NCBI RefSeq assembly: GCF_022095695.1
Contig: NZ_JAIFZM010000007.1
Coordinates: 152,773 to 216,772 of the forward strand
Length of the DNA stretch: 64,000 bases
Origin: Oceanobacillus jordanicus
GTDB taxonomy: Bacteria > Bacillota > Bacilli > Bacillales > Amphibacillaceae
Direction of reading: 5' to 3'
This document shows, piece by piece, positions 28,449 to 38,574 of the stretch (its first letter is position 1; each line of letters begins with the position of its first letter). A program made the position numbers and the translations under genes. The notes beneath the pieces were generated by a model that saw nothing but the letters and a program-made list of their open reading frames with translations, did not search any database and was not told the origin of the DNA.

Positions 28449-28600
28449 AAAAAACGGCGAAAATGGAAATATAGGCAATATAACCGTATTTTTTTACCTT
28501 AAATATTCAGAACGTTCATTCGATAACCAAAATTAGCACGAGTTACTGGCTACACCAGGCCAATATATAAAACTATAGAAATATTTGTAGGGGGATTAAT

Positions 28601-29617
28601 TTGAGTAAAGAGTTGTTAGAAATTAAAAACCTAAAGACCTCATTTAGAATAAAAGATGACTATTATGCAGCAGTGGATGATGTAACGTTGACACTGAATA
28701 AGAATGAAGTACTCGGAATCGTAGGTGAATCTGGTTCCGGTAAAAGTGCACTTGCATTTTCAGTTATGGGATTACATAATCGCGCCAAAATTGAAGGGAA
28801 TATTCATTTTAAGGATGCAGATATTGCCAATATTTCACCTGCTAAACTAAATAAGTTACGCGGTGATGACATGGCCATGATTTTCCAAGATCCCTTAACC
28901 GCATTAAACCCATTGATGCCAGTTGGAGATCAGATTGCAGAGGCAATTCTTCTCCATAAGAAAGATATGTCAACAAAACAGCGTAGAAATAAGGTAGTTG
29001 ATTTACTCAATAAAGTAGGTATTCCTCGTCCGGAGCATACCTATGATCAGTTTCCACACGAGCTTTCTGGTGGAATGCGACAACGGATAATCATTGCGAC
29101 CGCTATCGCCAACCAGCCGGAGCTCCTTATAGCAGACGAGCCAACAACTGCGCTAGATGTAACGATTCAAGCACAGATACTGGACTTGATTCGTGACTTA
29201 AAAGAAGACATGAATGCCGGAATTATTCTCATTACACACGATCTTGGTGTCGTTGCGGAAATGGCTGACAGGGTTGCAGTTATGTACGCAGGCCAAATCG
29301 TAGAAATTGCAGAAGTAGGGGCATTGTTTGATAACCCTCTTCACCCGTACACAAGATCGTTGTTAAATTCCATGCCATCTGAGGATGAAGCACAGGACAA
29401 ATTACATGTAATTCAAGGAATTGTACCATCATTGCAAAATCTGCCACGTAAAGGCTGCCGATTTGCTGCACGTATTCCATGGGTTGAAGAATCAGCCCAT
29501 GAAGAAAACCCGGAATTACATGAAGTAACGCCAGGTCACTTTGTTCGCTGTACATGTCATAACCATTTTTACTTCCCAGATGAGAGCAAGGAGGAGCAAG
29601 CAAATGGCGTTTCTTAA
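28601..29617 (+). CDS. oppD: Oligopeptide ABC transporter ATP-binding protein OppD-type
   Basis: A 338-residue ATPase. Walker A is GESGSGKS, the ABC signature LSGGMRQR, Walker [13 protein letters not shown], and the C-terminal oligopeptide/dipeptide extension contains [10 protein letters not shown]. It starts with TTG at 28601 behind AGGGGG. As the first gene after the CodY boxes it forms the operon D-F-B-C-A. The peptide size preference cannot be told from sequence. Confidence 0.95.
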   Translation: MSKELLEIKNLKTSFRIKDDYYAAVDDVTLTLNKNEVLGIVGESGSGKSALAFSVMGLHNRAKIEGNIHFKDADIANISPAKLNKLRGDDMAMIFQDPLTALNPLMPVGDQIAEAILLHKKDMSTKQRRNKVVDLLNKVGIPRPEHTYDQFPHELSGGMRQRIIIATAIANQPELLIADEPTTALDVTIQAQILDLIRDLKEDMNAGIILITHDLGVVAEMADRVAVMYAGQIVEIAEVGALFDNPLHPYTRSLLNSMPSEDEAQDKLHVIQGIVPSLQNLPRKGCRFAARIPWVEESAHEENPELHEVTPGHFVRCTCHNHFYFPDESKEEQANGVS

Positions 29618-30533
29618 AGTAGAAGATTTAAAAGTACATTTCCCTATCAAAGGTGGACTATTTAATCGCACAATTGGTGCAATCAAAGCTGTTGATGGTG
29701 TGTCCTTTGAAATCGAGCAAGGTAAAACGTATGGTCTAGTTGGTGAATCCGGATCAGGGAAAACGACAACAGGTAGAGCAATTGTCGGATTAAACGAGAT
29801 TACCGAAGGCAAAATCACATATGAAGGCGAAGAGTTAAATATAAAAGGAAAGGCGATTGATCCACGAAGAGACATTCAAATGATCTTTCAGGATCCATAT
29901 TCTTCCTTGAATCCAAAAAAACGCGTACTCGATATCGTTGCAGAGCCATTACGAAATTATGAAAAGCTCTCAAGAAAAGAAGAACGACAACGTGTTCATG
30001 AACTATTAGAACAAGTTGGACTAAGTCCAGAGAGTATTTTGAAGTATCCACATGAGTTTTCCGGTGGGCAAAGGCAACGGATTGGGGTTGCAAGAGCAAT
30101 TGCCTTGAAACCAAAACTAATCATTGCCGATGAACCAGTTTCTGCACTAGATGTTTCTGTACAAGCACAGGTACTGAACTTTATGCAGGATATACAAAAG
30201 GAACTAAATTTAACCTATTTATTTATTAGTCATGACCTAGGGATTGTAAAACATATGTGTGACGAGATCGGCATTATGTATAAAGGCCGTTATGTAGAAT
30301 CAGGCACAAAGCAAGATATTTTCAACAGTCCACAACATATATACACGAAACGTTTGGTTGCTGCGATTCCGGATATTGACCCGAAAAAACGGGAAGAGAA
30401 GAAGCAATTTAGGCAGGAAGTACAAACGGAATACGAGCAATCATATAATGACTATTTTGATAACGAGGGCTTGGCTTACGGCTTACAATCCGTATCCGAT
30501 ACACACTTAGTAGCTTTGCCGGAGAAAGGTTGA
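29604..30533 (+). CDS. oppF: Oligopeptide ABC transporter ATP-binding protein OppF-type
   Basis: A 309-residue partner ATPase with Walker A GESGSGKT, signature FSGGQRQRIGVARA and Walker B LIIADEPVSALD. I chose ATG 29604 after GGAGGAGC; upstream in-frame ATGs fall within oppD and start off the ABC domain. It overlaps oppD by 14 bases, and the pair should form the heterodimeric motor. Confidence 0.95.
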   Translation: MAFLKVEDLKVHFPIKGGLFNRTIGAIKAVDGVSFEIEQGKTYGLVGESGSGKTTTGRAIVGLNEITEGKITYEGEELNIKGKAIDPRRDIQMIFQDPYSSLNPKKRVLDIVAEPLRNYEKLSRKEERQRVHELLEQVGLSPESILKYPHEFSGGQRQRIGVARAIALKPKLIIADEPVSALDVSVQAQVLNFMQDIQKELNLTYLFISHDLGIVKHMCDEIGIMYKGRYVESGTKQDIFNSPQHIYTKRLVAAIPDIDPKKREEKKQFRQEVQTEYEQSYNDYFDNEGLAYGLQSVSDTHLVALPEKG

Positions 30534-30540
30534 ATAGAAC

Positions 30541-31503
30541 ATGTGGAAATTCATAGTTAGACGACTTTTTATAACACTACCTCAAGTTATTCTGTTGAGT
30601 GTCTTAATATTTTTAATGGCACAAATGATGCCAGGTGATGCACTATCTGGACTTATTGATCCAAATATTGATCCTGCGGCGATTGAGCAACAAAGGGAAA
30701 ACCTAGGGTTAAATAATCCATGGTATGTACAATACACAGACTGGATAACTGGAGCATTACAGGGAGATCTTGGCCAGTCATTCCGATATAAAATGCCTGT
30801 AACAGAATTAGTGGAACAACGTTTAATTAACACTTTCTGGCTCTCTGTTGCCACATTACTTATTACTTATATCATTGCTATTCCGCTAGGTATCACTAGC
30901 GGTCGGTACAATGATTCTTGGGCAGACCAAATGATAACTGGTTATACTTATATAGGATTTGCAACACCGTTATTTATCTTCGCACTTGTAATGCTATGGG
31001 TGTTTGGATATCAGTTAGGTTGGTTCCCAACGGGCGGAAGTGTAGCTCCAGGTTTAGAACCAGGATCGTTTGATTATGTACTAAGTAAATTGCAGCATCT
31101 TTTACTGCCTGCCATTTCAATGGCACTCATCACTACAGTAAACACAGTGCAATATTTGCGAAGTGAAATTATAGACACCAAACAGAAAGACTTTATTATT
31201 ACAGCAAGAGCAAAAGGTGCTTCTGAATCTAGAGTCTATAATCGACATATCTTAAGAAACTCACTATTACCGATTGCAGCATTTTTCGGTTTCGAAATTA
31301 CTGGGCTCATTGGTGGGACCGTGTTTGTGGAGAATATATTCGGATATCCGGGTATGGGGGATCTATTTATCCAATCCATTTTGCTACGTGACTATAGTGT
31401 AGTAACAGCAGTCGTGTTACTGTTCGGTATTGCTTCGATTTTAGGGGCATTGATCTCCGATATAATCTTAAGTCTTGTAGACCCACGTATACGTATTAAA
31501 TAG
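30541..31503 (+). CDS. oppB: Oligopeptide ABC transporter permease OppB-type
   Basis: A 320-residue permease with six membrane helices. The N-terminal RRLFITLPQVILLSVLIFLM, the BPD segment YLRSEIIDTKQKDFIITARAKG with the EAA loop, and the C-terminal VVLLFGIASILGALISD are typical. It starts eight bases after oppF. Confidence 0.95.
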   Translation: MWKFIVRRLFITLPQVILLSVLIFLMAQMMPGDALSGLIDPNIDPAAIEQQRENLGLNNPWYVQYTDWITGALQGDLGQSFRYKMPVTELVEQRLINTFWLSVATLLITYIIAIPLGITSGRYNDSWADQMITGYTYIGFATPLFIFALVMLWVFGYQLGWFPTGGSVAPGLEPGSFDYVLSKLQHLLLPAISMALITTVNTVQYLRSEIIDTKQKDFIITARAKGASESRVYNRHILRNSLLPIAAFFGFEITGLIGGTVFVENIFGYPGMGDLFIQSILLRDYSVVTAVVLLFGIASILGALISDIILSLVDPRIRIK

Positions 31504-31530
31504 AAATCGATTGACTCTGAGGTGAAAAAA

Positions 31531-32439
31531 ATGGAATCAAAAGAAATAAAACTTGATGATACACAGCATGTGGCAACGAAAAGTCCATCTGGTTTTAGCA
31601 TCATCTGGCGAGAGATTGTCCGAGACAAAATAGCATTAGTCTCCTTAATCCTATTGGTTTTAATAACAAGCTTTGTATATGGTATATCCTTATTTCTAAA
31701 TCAAGACGAAATTGTAACGGTAGATTTGTTTGCAATACATGAACCACCTGGTGAAGATTTCCTTCTCGGAACCGATTATGGCGGTAGAGATATTTTCGGT
31801 CAGCTAATTATTGGGACGCGAAACTCATTATCTATTGGGATCTTAGTTACCTTGATGACAGGTGTTATCGGTGTACTATATGGTTTGGTATCAGGCTACT
31901 TCGGAGGAACGATTGATAATATCATGATGCGTATAGTTGACTTCTTCTTAATCCTGCCATTCCTAATGATTGTTATCGTATTCGTTGCAATTGTTCCTAA
32001 ATATAGTGTTCTGTCTTTCTCGCTTATTATGACAGCATTTCTATGGATGGGTATTGCAAGGCTTATACGCTCAAAAGCTTTACAGGAAAAAGAATTGGAT
32101 TATGCACAAGCTTCTAAAACATTGGGATCCTCCAATTTAAAAATAATGTTAACGCAAGTATTACCAAACTTGAGCTCATTAATTATTGTAACCATGACCT
32201 TAAACCTTGCAGCAAATATTGGCTTGGAATCAGGTTTATCCTTTTTAGGATTTGGCTTTCCTGAAAGCACACCGAGCTTAGGAACATTGCTAAGTTATGC
32301 TAGAAATCCACAAACGTTGGAATATCGATGGTGGATTTGGGTTCCAGCTGCTGTATTGATATTAGTTTTAATGTTAAGTGTAAACAATGTCGGGCAGGCT
32401 TTAAAACGCGCCACCGATGCAAGGCAACGAAGAGGGTAA
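31531..32439 (+). CDS. oppC: Oligopeptide ABC transporter permease OppC-type
   Basis: A 302-residue second permease with an N-terminal cytoplasmic OppC_N segment, the substrate-entry motif GTDYGGRDIFGQLI, and the EAA-type loop YAQASKTLGSSNLKIM. I chose ATG 31531 because GAGGTG lies about seven bases upstream; the in-frame GTG at 31522 is part of that site. Confidence 0.94.
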   Translation: MESKEIKLDDTQHVATKSPSGFSIIWREIVRDKIALVSLILLVLITSFVYGISLFLNQDEIVTVDLFAIHEPPGEDFLLGTDYGGRDIFGQLIIGTRNSLSIGILVTLMTGVIGVLYGLVSGYFGGTIDNIMMRIVDFFLILPFLMIVIVFVAIVPKYSVLSFSLIMTAFLWMGIARLIRSKALQEKELDYAQASKTLGSSNLKIMLTQVLPNLSSLIIVTMTLNLAANIGLESGLSFLGFGFPESTPSLGTLLSYARNPQTLEYRWWIWVPAAVLILVLMLSVNNVGQALKRATDARQRRG

Positions 32440-32594
32440 TATAGTTAGCTCTACCCTCTATGCGCAACATTTAATCATTGTTACCCGCATTTCTATGACT
32501 AAACGTAGAAATGTTGAGTATATATTGTAACGGTCCGATTTATCCTATCGGTTCTGTTACACAAAAGAAAGGCAAAAAAAGGGAGGTTATTAGG

Positions 32595-34439
32595 ATGACG
32601 AAAGCAAGTTGGAGTAAGGCGCTATTCGCACTTATGCTTGTTTTGTTGCTTGCGCTTGCAGCGTGTAACAGTGGGGGAGATTCTGAGGAAAGCAAAGGCT
32701 CTGACTCAGAAGGAAGTAGTGAAAAAGATGGGGATAAAGAAAAGGAATCAGAAGATGGATTATACTCTATCGATGATTTTAACGCTGCTAAGACAAATGA
32801 AGGAGACGCAATTGAAGGTGGAGAACTGAACTTTGGTTTAGTTAGTGATACTGCCTTCGAAGGAACGCTAAACTGGAATTTCTATTCAGGAGCTCCTGAT
32901 GCAGAAGTAATCAATTGGTTTGACGAACCAATGTTGTATAATGATGAAAACTTCCTATATACCAATGATGGTCCAGCTTCCTATGTAGTGGATGATTCAG
33001 GAAAAGTATTTACTTTTACTATTAAGGACAATGTAAACTGGCACGATGGCGAACCAGTTAAAGCTGAAGACTGGGCATACTCTTTTGAAGTAATCGGAGA
33101 TGCAGCGTACACTGGCGTTCGTTATGGTTCTGATTTTACAAACATTGAAGGTATGGAAGAGTACCATGCTGGAGAAGCAGACTCTATTTCAGGTATTGAA
33201 GTTGTAGATGAAAAAACACTTAAAATCACGTTTAAAGAATCTACACCATCACTACTAACCGGTGGAATCTGGCCATATGCAATGCCTAAACATATCTTTA
33301 AAGATATCGCTGTAGCTGACATGGCTGAATCGCCAGAGGTACGCGAAAACCCAATCGGAATGGGACCATTTAAAGTAGATAGCCTCGTTCCTGGGGAGTC
33401 TGTAACATATGTGAAAAACGAAGACTATTGGCAAGGAGAAGTAAACCTTGACAAAGTTACACTAAAAGTTATTAACCCAAGTACAGTCGTTCAGGCTCTA
33501 GAAACAGGCGAAGTAGATTTAGTTGATAGTTTCCCTGTTGATCAGTTCCCTGATAATGCAGATATGTCAAATGTTGAATTTTTGGGTATGACTGATTTAG
33601 CCTACACATATATTGGATTTAAATTAGGAACATGGGATAAAGAAGCTAAGGAAGTAAAACCAGATGATAGTATGAAAATGGCAGACGTTAACTTGCGTAA
33701 AGCAATGTGGCATGCCGTTGATAATAATGCAGTAGGAGAAAAATTCTATAACGGGCTGCGCTGGAATGCAACTACATTGATTCCACCATCACATCCTGAG
33801 TTCCATGATGCTGAAAACCCTGGTGTTGAATATGATCCAGAAAAAGCGAAACAAATTCTTGATGAAGCTGGATACGAAGATGTTGATGGCGATGGCATGC
33901 GTGAAAACCCTGAAGGCGAAGAGTTAGTAATTAACTTTGCATCTATGTCAGGTGGAGACACTGCAGAACCACTAGCTAACTACTACATTCAGTCTTGGGA
34001 ACAAGTTGGTTTAAATGTACAATTACTTGATGGACGTCTACAAGAGTTCAACACATTCTACGATCGTGTAGGGCAAAGTGGCGATGACGATCCAGCTGTA
34101 GATATTTTCCAAGGTGCATGGAGCGTTGGCTATGATGTGAACCCTGATGGACTTTATGGGCGTGATGCATTATTTAACTTCCCACGTTATGCCAGTGAAG
34201 AAAATGACAAATTATTGGAAGCAGGCGTATCAGCTGATTCCTTTGATGTAGAGAAACGTAAAAAAGTTTACAATGAATGGCAACAGTTAATGGTAGATGA
34301 AATTCCAGTATTCCCTACACTATATCGTTCAGTATTAGTACCGGTAAATAACCGTGTACAAAACTACTCTATTGCTGTAGACTGGTTTGACAGATACAAC
34401 CTAGCTGTTACTGCTGAAGAAGCACCAACAGCTGAATAA
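32595..34439 (+). CDS. oppA: Oligopeptide-binding lipoprotein (SBP_bac_5 family)
   Basis: A 614-residue solute receptor. The lipobox LALAAC makes C24 the lipidated residue. A Ser/Glu/Lys-rich linker follows (about 30-60) and then the two-lobed family 5 binding domain, with motifs FTIKDNVNWHDGEPVKAEDW and GLRWNATTLIPPSHPE. The protein is acidic, as is common in salt-tolerant species. The start at 32595 has GGGAGG nine bases upstream. It is last in the operon, separated by a 155-base gap that may give it extra expression. Confidence 0.94.
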   Translation: MTKASWSKALFALMLVLLLALAACNSGGDSEESKGSDSEGSSEKDGDKEKESEDGLYSIDDFNAAKTNEGDAIEGGELNFGLVSDTAFEGTLNWNFYSGAPDAEVINWFDEPMLYNDENFLYTNDGPASYVVDDSGKVFTFTIKDNVNWHDGEPVKAEDWAYSFEVIGDAAYTGVRYGSDFTNIEGMEEYHAGEADSISGIEVVDEKTLKITFKESTPSLLTGGIWPYAMPKHIFKDIAVADMAESPEVRENPIGMGPFKVDSLVPGESVTYVKNEDYWQGEVNLDKVTLKVINPSTVVQALETGEVDLVDSFPVDQFPDNADMSNVEFLGMTDLAYTYIGFKLGTWDKEAKEVKPDDSMKMADVNLRKAMWHAVDNNAVGEKFYNGLRWNATTLIPPSHPEFHDAENPGVEYDPEKAKQILDEAGYEDVDGDGMRENPEGEELVINFASMSGGDTAEPLANYYIQSWEQVGLNVQLLDGRLQEFNTFYDRVGQSGDDDPAVDIFQGAWSVGYDVNPDGLYGRDALFNFPRYASEENDKLLEAGVSADSFDVEKRKKVYNEWQQLMVDEIPVFPTLYRSVLVPVNNRVQNYSIAVDWFDRYNLAVTAEEAPTAE

Positions 34440-34442
34440 GCA

Positions 34443-34479
34443 TAAAAAAAGAAGATCCTTTACGGGTCTTCTTTTTTTG
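34443..34479 (+). terminator. Terminator of the oligopeptide operon
   Basis: AAAAAAAGAAGATCC pairs with GGGTCTTCTTTTTTT around TTTAC directly after the oppA stop. The rest of the gap to 34735 shows no clear feature. Confidence 0.9.
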
Positions 34480-34735
34480 CACATTGAGAAAGTATAAAAT
34501 TTCAGCAAGGAAGTAAAGTCGACGTAGTTGAAATTTTGGGGTACCAAGTATAAGAAAAACATACACGTTCGCTAAAGGGCGAGAGAATGCGAGTTTTTCT
34601 AAACGAATTTTTACATATTTGCATATTTCGTAACTGTATCTACATAGCATGTTAACTTAAGGGCGCGCATACTTTTTTGCCCACATGCATAGGATGGTCT
34701 GTATAGATTTTTGCAACGAGAAAGGATGACGCACT

Positions 34736-36583
34736 ATGTGTGGGATTGCCGGCTATGTAGATTGGCATACATTTGCACGTTCAGATAAAACCATCATAGA
34801 AAATATGACAGATACCCTGTCACTTAGAGGACCGGATGATACGCAGTATTGGTTCCATCCTCACGCTGCCTTTGGACATAAACGTTTGTCTGTAGTAGAT
34901 TTAGAAGGCGGCGTACAGCCGATGACCAGAAAGGCGAACGGCTACCAATTTACAATTGTTTATAATGGAGAGCTATATAATACGGAAGAATTGAGAACCG
35001 ACTTAATTAAACAAGGGTATCAGTTTAAGACTACATCTGATACAGAGGTTCTACTTACGGCCTACATTGCTTGGCGAGAAAAGTGTGTAGACCACTTAAA
35101 TGGAATATATGCTTTTGGGGTTTGGGATGAAGAGAAAAATCAACTTTTTATGAGTCGTGATCGTCTTGGTGTAAAACCGCTTTTTTACTATGAGGCAGAA
35201 GGGAAATTTGTGTTTGGGTCAGAATTGAAGGCTATTTTGGCACATGTTGATGTAAAACCAGAAGTAGATAATTCAGGTCTTGCAGAAGTATTTGGACTAG
35301 GACCATCACGAACACCAGGTCATGGCCTATTTAAAAGCTGTAAGGAATTGCGAGCAGGACATTCTTTGACCTATTCCAAGCAAGGATTACAGGTATGGCG
35401 CTATTGGAATGTAGCGAGTAAACAGCATACCGATTCATTGGACGAAACAGCAGAAAAAGTAAGACATTTATTCGTTGATGCAGTGCAACGTCAGCTCGTT
35501 GCAGATGTACCCGTATCAACCTTTTTATCAGGTGGGTTAGACTCCAGCGCGATTACAGCAATCGCTGCAGAGCATTTTGAAAAACTGAGACAAGAACAGC
35601 TTACAACTTTTTCAATAGATTATGAGGGAAACGACGAGCATTTTGTTGCAAGTAAGTTCCAACCATCTAGTGATCAACCGTGGATAAAGAAAATGGTTGC
35701 TTATAGTAAAACAGATCACCATGATGAAGTGATAAGCGGAAAGGAACTTGCGGACCACTTGAAGGAGTCTGTTTATTTGCGTGACCAGCCTGGTATGGCA
35801 GATATTGATTCATCAATGCTATGGTTTTGCCGGAAAATTAAAGAGCATACAACGGTGAGTTTATCAGGAGAATGTGCTGATGAGATCTTTGGTGGCTACC
35901 CATGGTTTCATAACCCTCCAAGTAGTGAAGAAGCAAGCTTTCCTTGGATGCGCTCCCTTGATTCGAGGGTGGATTTATTACTCCCAGAATGGCAGGAAAA
36001 GCTGGATCTTAAAGTATATGTAGAAAATCGCTATCAGGAAACGATCGCAGAGACCCCGCGCTTGGAGGGAGAGACGGAAGAGGATGCACGTCGTAGAGAA
36101 CTCTTTTACTTGAACATGCACTGGTTCATGGCACAGCTGCTTGATCGTAAGGACAGGATGAGCATGGGCGCCAGTCTTGAGGTCCGAGTACCCTTTGCAG
36201 ATCATAAGCTTGTAGAATACGTTTGGAACATTCCATGGGATATAAAAATGGTTGGAGATAGAGAAAAAGGGATCTTACGAAAAGCAATGGAGGGCATATT
36301 ACCTGATGAAGTGCTATATCGCAAAAAAAGCCCATATCCTAAAACATTTCAACCAGAGTACACGAAGGCAGTCGTTACCTGGATGGAAGAAATTTTAGAT
36401 GATGAAAATGCCCGGCTTTTTGAATTTATGGATAGAGAGAAAGTAAAAGCTATTTTGGAAAGTGAAGGAAAAGAATTTAAGGATCCGTGGTATGGCCAGC
36501 TTATGAAAGGGCCGCAACTCATTGCTCATTTATGCCAAATTGACTATTGGCTGCGGAAGTATAATGTGACCGTATCCGAATAA
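34736..36583 (+). CDS. asnB: Asparagine synthase (glutamine-hydrolysing)
   Basis: A 615-residue two-domain enzyme converting aspartate to asparagine with glutamine and ATP. The glutaminase begins MCGIAGYVDW, so C2 becomes the N-terminal nucleophile, followed by RGPDDTQYW and IVYNGELYN. The synthetase domain has the pyrophosphate loop FLSGGLDSSAITA and SLSGECADEIFGGYPW. The N-terminal sequence resembles the B. subtilis AsnO (YisO) form rather than AsnB. AGAAAGGATG lies before the start. It appears monocistronic. Confidence 0.95.
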   Translation: MCGIAGYVDWHTFARSDKTIIENMTDTLSLRGPDDTQYWFHPHAAFGHKRLSVVDLEGGVQPMTRKANGYQFTIVYNGELYNTEELRTDLIKQGYQFKTTSDTEVLLTAYIAWREKCVDHLNGIYAFGVWDEEKNQLFMSRDRLGVKPLFYYEAEGKFVFGSELKAILAHVDVKPEVDNSGLAEVFGLGPSRTPGHGLFKSCKELRAGHSLTYSKQGLQVWRYWNVASKQHTDSLDETAEKVRHLFVDAVQRQLVADVPVSTFLSGGLDSSAITAIAAEHFEKLRQEQLTTFSIDYEGNDEHFVASKFQPSSDQPWIKKMVAYSKTDHHDEVISGKELADHLKESVYLRDQPGMADIDSSMLWFCRKIKEHTTVSLSGECADEIFGGYPWFHNPPSSEEASFPWMRSLDSRVDLLLPEWQEKLDLKVYVENRYQETIAETPRLEGETEEDARRRELFYLNMHWFMAQLLDRKDRMSMGASLEVRVPFADHKLVEYVWNIPWDIKMVGDREKGILRKAMEGILPDEVLYRKKSPYPKTFQPEYTKAVVTWMEEILDDENARLFEFMDREKVKAILESEGKEFKDPWYGQLMKGPQLIAHLCQIDYWLRKYNVTVSE

Positions 36584-36596
36584 GTACCTGCAAATT

Positions 36597-36660
36597 GAGC
36601 AGAAATTGGCTGGTGTGAACAAGGGATTGATCCCTAACTCACGCCAGCCAATTTTGCTCT
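36597..36660 (+). terminator. Long hairpin behind asnB
   Basis: GAGCAGAAATTGGCTGG pairs with CCAGCCAATTTTGCTC (one mismatch/bulge), with TGA/TCA continuing the stem and an inner AGGGAT/ATCCCT mini-stem. Only a short T tract follows. It may stop transcription from both sides or stabilise the mRNA end. Confidence 0.65.
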
Positions 36661-36743
36661 TATAATGACCTTTTTACTATGGATTATCGGATCGCAAGCT
36701 CTTGATTAGTTGCTGCCACTTAACTTCAGGTATATACTTCTAT

Positions 36744-37451
36744 TCAATTTTCTCCTCGTTCTATTTCAACCGAAGATATCCCCGTAACTCTCACGACTTG
36801 TCCCTCTTTCAATTCAATTTCACTTTCTGTTGAGACGGACCGGCTGCCGATCATTTCAAATACCTGTGTTTCCCCATTTGGATCGAGAATAATAACATGC
36901 CCAAAACCGCCTGCAGCGCTTATCGTATAGCTACCAGGTTCAATGTCGGTTCCGACGTGCCAGATCCCAGCGTCCAGTTCAGTGGAAGTTTCCTTTTCCC
37001 ATCCTAGGAAAGCAGAGGCAGTTTCCAGTCCATCAATTTTAATGGTATGAGATTCATTCACATCTGCAAAAAAACCTAATACACCAGGATATCCGATGAT
37101 TTCATGAATTAGAAGCTGCCCCTCTTCATCATAGATAAAGATGTTTCCGGAGATTTCACCGGTAAACCAGTACCTTCCAGCTGGTAGTGTAAATTCTTCT
37201 TTATTCACAACATCAAAAGAATTGTCCGCTTCCATTTCCTCGTCTGTCTTGTCCCGATCGCTTATTTCAAATATCGTTTCACTTATATTCATTTCTTCCA
37301 GCATTTCTTCTTTTTCATCTCCAATAATCTCATGATTTTCCTGGTAGCTCTTTGCTTCTTCAGAAGGTGCGGCTTGGGAAACAGGAGATGTGCAGCCGGA
37401 TAAAAATAGCAAACTAATGAAAAGAAACATAATTAACCATAAAACACGCAA
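36744..37451 (-). CDS. Lipoprotein with two tandem beta domains, function unknown
   Basis: A membrane signal ending in the lipobox LFLSGC makes C20 the lipid anchor (start TTG 37451). An acidic, disordered linker (about 25-85, EEMLEEMN...DRDKTDEEM) leads to two similar modules of some 60-70 residues. Each opens with an L-x-A-G-x-[YW] turn (LPAGRYWFTGEI and LDAGIWHVG..EPGSYTI) and continues with an I-x-D-x-x-G hairpin and an F/E-M-I-G element. The TTG at 37451 is 10 bases after GGAGGAGG; the TTG at 37460 would be too close. It is the last gene of the ABC export operon and may be its accessory or immunity lipoprotein; this is inference. Confidence 0.75.
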   Translation of the reverse strand: MRVLWLIMFLFISLLFLSGCTSPVSQAAPSEEAKSYQENHEIIGDEKEEMLEEMNISETIFEISDRDKTDEEMEADNSFDVVNKEEFTLPAGRYWFTGEISGNIFIYDEEGQLLIHEIIGYPGVLGFFADVNESHTIKIDGLETASAFLGWEKETSTELDAGIWHVGTDIEPGSYTISAAGGFGHVIILDPNGETQVFEMIGSRSVSTESEIELKEGQVVRVTGISSVEIERGEN

Positions 37452-37492
37452 TACGTTCAAACCTCCTCCACTTTTCCTTATGCTAATAGAAT

Positions 37493-38383
37493 CTAACTAT
37501 GAAAATATTTTTCATAGTATTCGATGGTTCCAAGTGGCCCAATCGTAATTTCCCGGTTAAATGGAAGGAGCCGATTCATCCATTCTGCTTGACTATCCAT
37601 GACCATATCTTTAATTGGAATACATAGTAAATGATTCGCAATGAAGTGATAATCATCAGGCAGACTGTATGTATTTTTAATATGCTGATACTGCTCCTTT
37701 TCCAGTGAAATTTTAATAAACGCATCACCGTCTCCATGAAAATGCTGTTCGTGAATAATTTTGCCGTCTTTTAAAAACAACACCCGATCCGCATATAAAT
37801 CCAAGTTCTCTAACAAATGGGAAGCTACAAAAATCAATTTTTCCTTTTTTTTCAAGTCATTTAACCGTTGAGATATTAATGCCACGTTGGACAAGTCAAG
37901 TCCATTCATGACTTCATCCATAAGCATCATCGGTGTGTCAGCAGCTTCCATCATGGCAAAACACAGTCGTTGACGCATCCCGAGAGAGTACGTACGCACC
38001 TTCTTTTTTACATAACCTGTCATATGTAATGCTTCTACGATGGAAGGGACATGCTTTGTTGTTTTCTGCCACATATTTGCATACAATTTCAGATGGTCAA
38101 TCCCAGATAATTCCTCAAATAAATCACTTTGATCAGGGAATGTTGCCAGCTGTTTATGAATACGTATTTCTTCTTTTTCCGATCTGTAGGAATGTTTTTC
38201 GTGAAAGCTTACCGTCCCGCTATTTGGTTTTAAAAAATTGGCAATGACATTAAACAAGGTGGTTTTCCCTGTCCCATTTGGTGCGACTAAACCGATAACT
38301 TCACCTTGCTCCGCTGTCAATGAGAGCTTATCAAGTACTTTTTTATCTTTATAAGCTACAGATACATCTTTTAATTTAAGCAT
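37493..38383 (-). CDS. ABC transporter ATP-binding protein (export type)
   Basis: A 296-residue protein with Walker A APNGTGKTT, signature YSLGMRQRL, and MLMDEVMNGLD as Walker B. The Walker A loop begins LVAPNGTGKT instead of the usual GPNGAGKS. A C-terminal extension of about 90 residues follows. The ATG at 38383 has GGGAGGAG; the longer frame from 38437 runs into the family B repeat. It serves the two ABC-2 permeases upstream. Similar gene sets export peptides or confer resistance to antimicrobial peptides, but the substrate is unknown. Confidence 0.9.
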   Translation of the reverse strand: MLKLKDVSVAYKDKKVLDKLSLTAEQGEVIGLVAPNGTGKTTLFNVIANFLKPNSGTVSFHEKHSYRSEKEEIRIHKQLATFPDQSDLFEELSGIDHLKLYANMWQKTTKHVPSIVEALHMTGYVKKKVRTYSLGMRQRLCFAMMEAADTPMMLMDEVMNGLDLSNVALISQRLNDLKKKEKLIFVASHLLENLDLYADRVLFLKDGKIIHEQHFHGDGDAFIKISLEKEQYQHIKNTYSLPDDYHFIANHLLCIPIKDMVMDSQAEWMNRLLPFNREITIGPLGTIEYYEKYFHS

Positions 38384-38414
38384 GTCGCTTCTCCTCCCGT
38401 ATTCTGATGCTTCC

Positions 38415-38574
38415 TTTATCCCGGTGCAACCGTCCATAAGACTCCCACTTCAAAACATGGGGTGAAACAGTGATGTTTAAGTGGAAGTAAACGGACGTTA
38501 ACACCCCGATTCGTTCAACTAACAATCAGTGGGGGAAGAATGAACCTCCACTGATTGAAGTTTCACTTTATATG
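38415..38574 (-). repeat. Family B multi-hairpin repeat, copy 2
   Basis: Same plan as copy 1, read on the minus strand: TATAAAGTGAAACTTCAATCAG, then GTTAGTTGAACGAATCGGGG, ACGTCCGT and AAGTGGGAGTCTTATGGACG, ending GTTGCACCGGGATAAA. The A stem is imperfect here (CCACTGATTG remains). It covers the final 18 codons and the stop of the permease gene and ends about 30 bases before the ATPase start. Confidence 0.85.
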
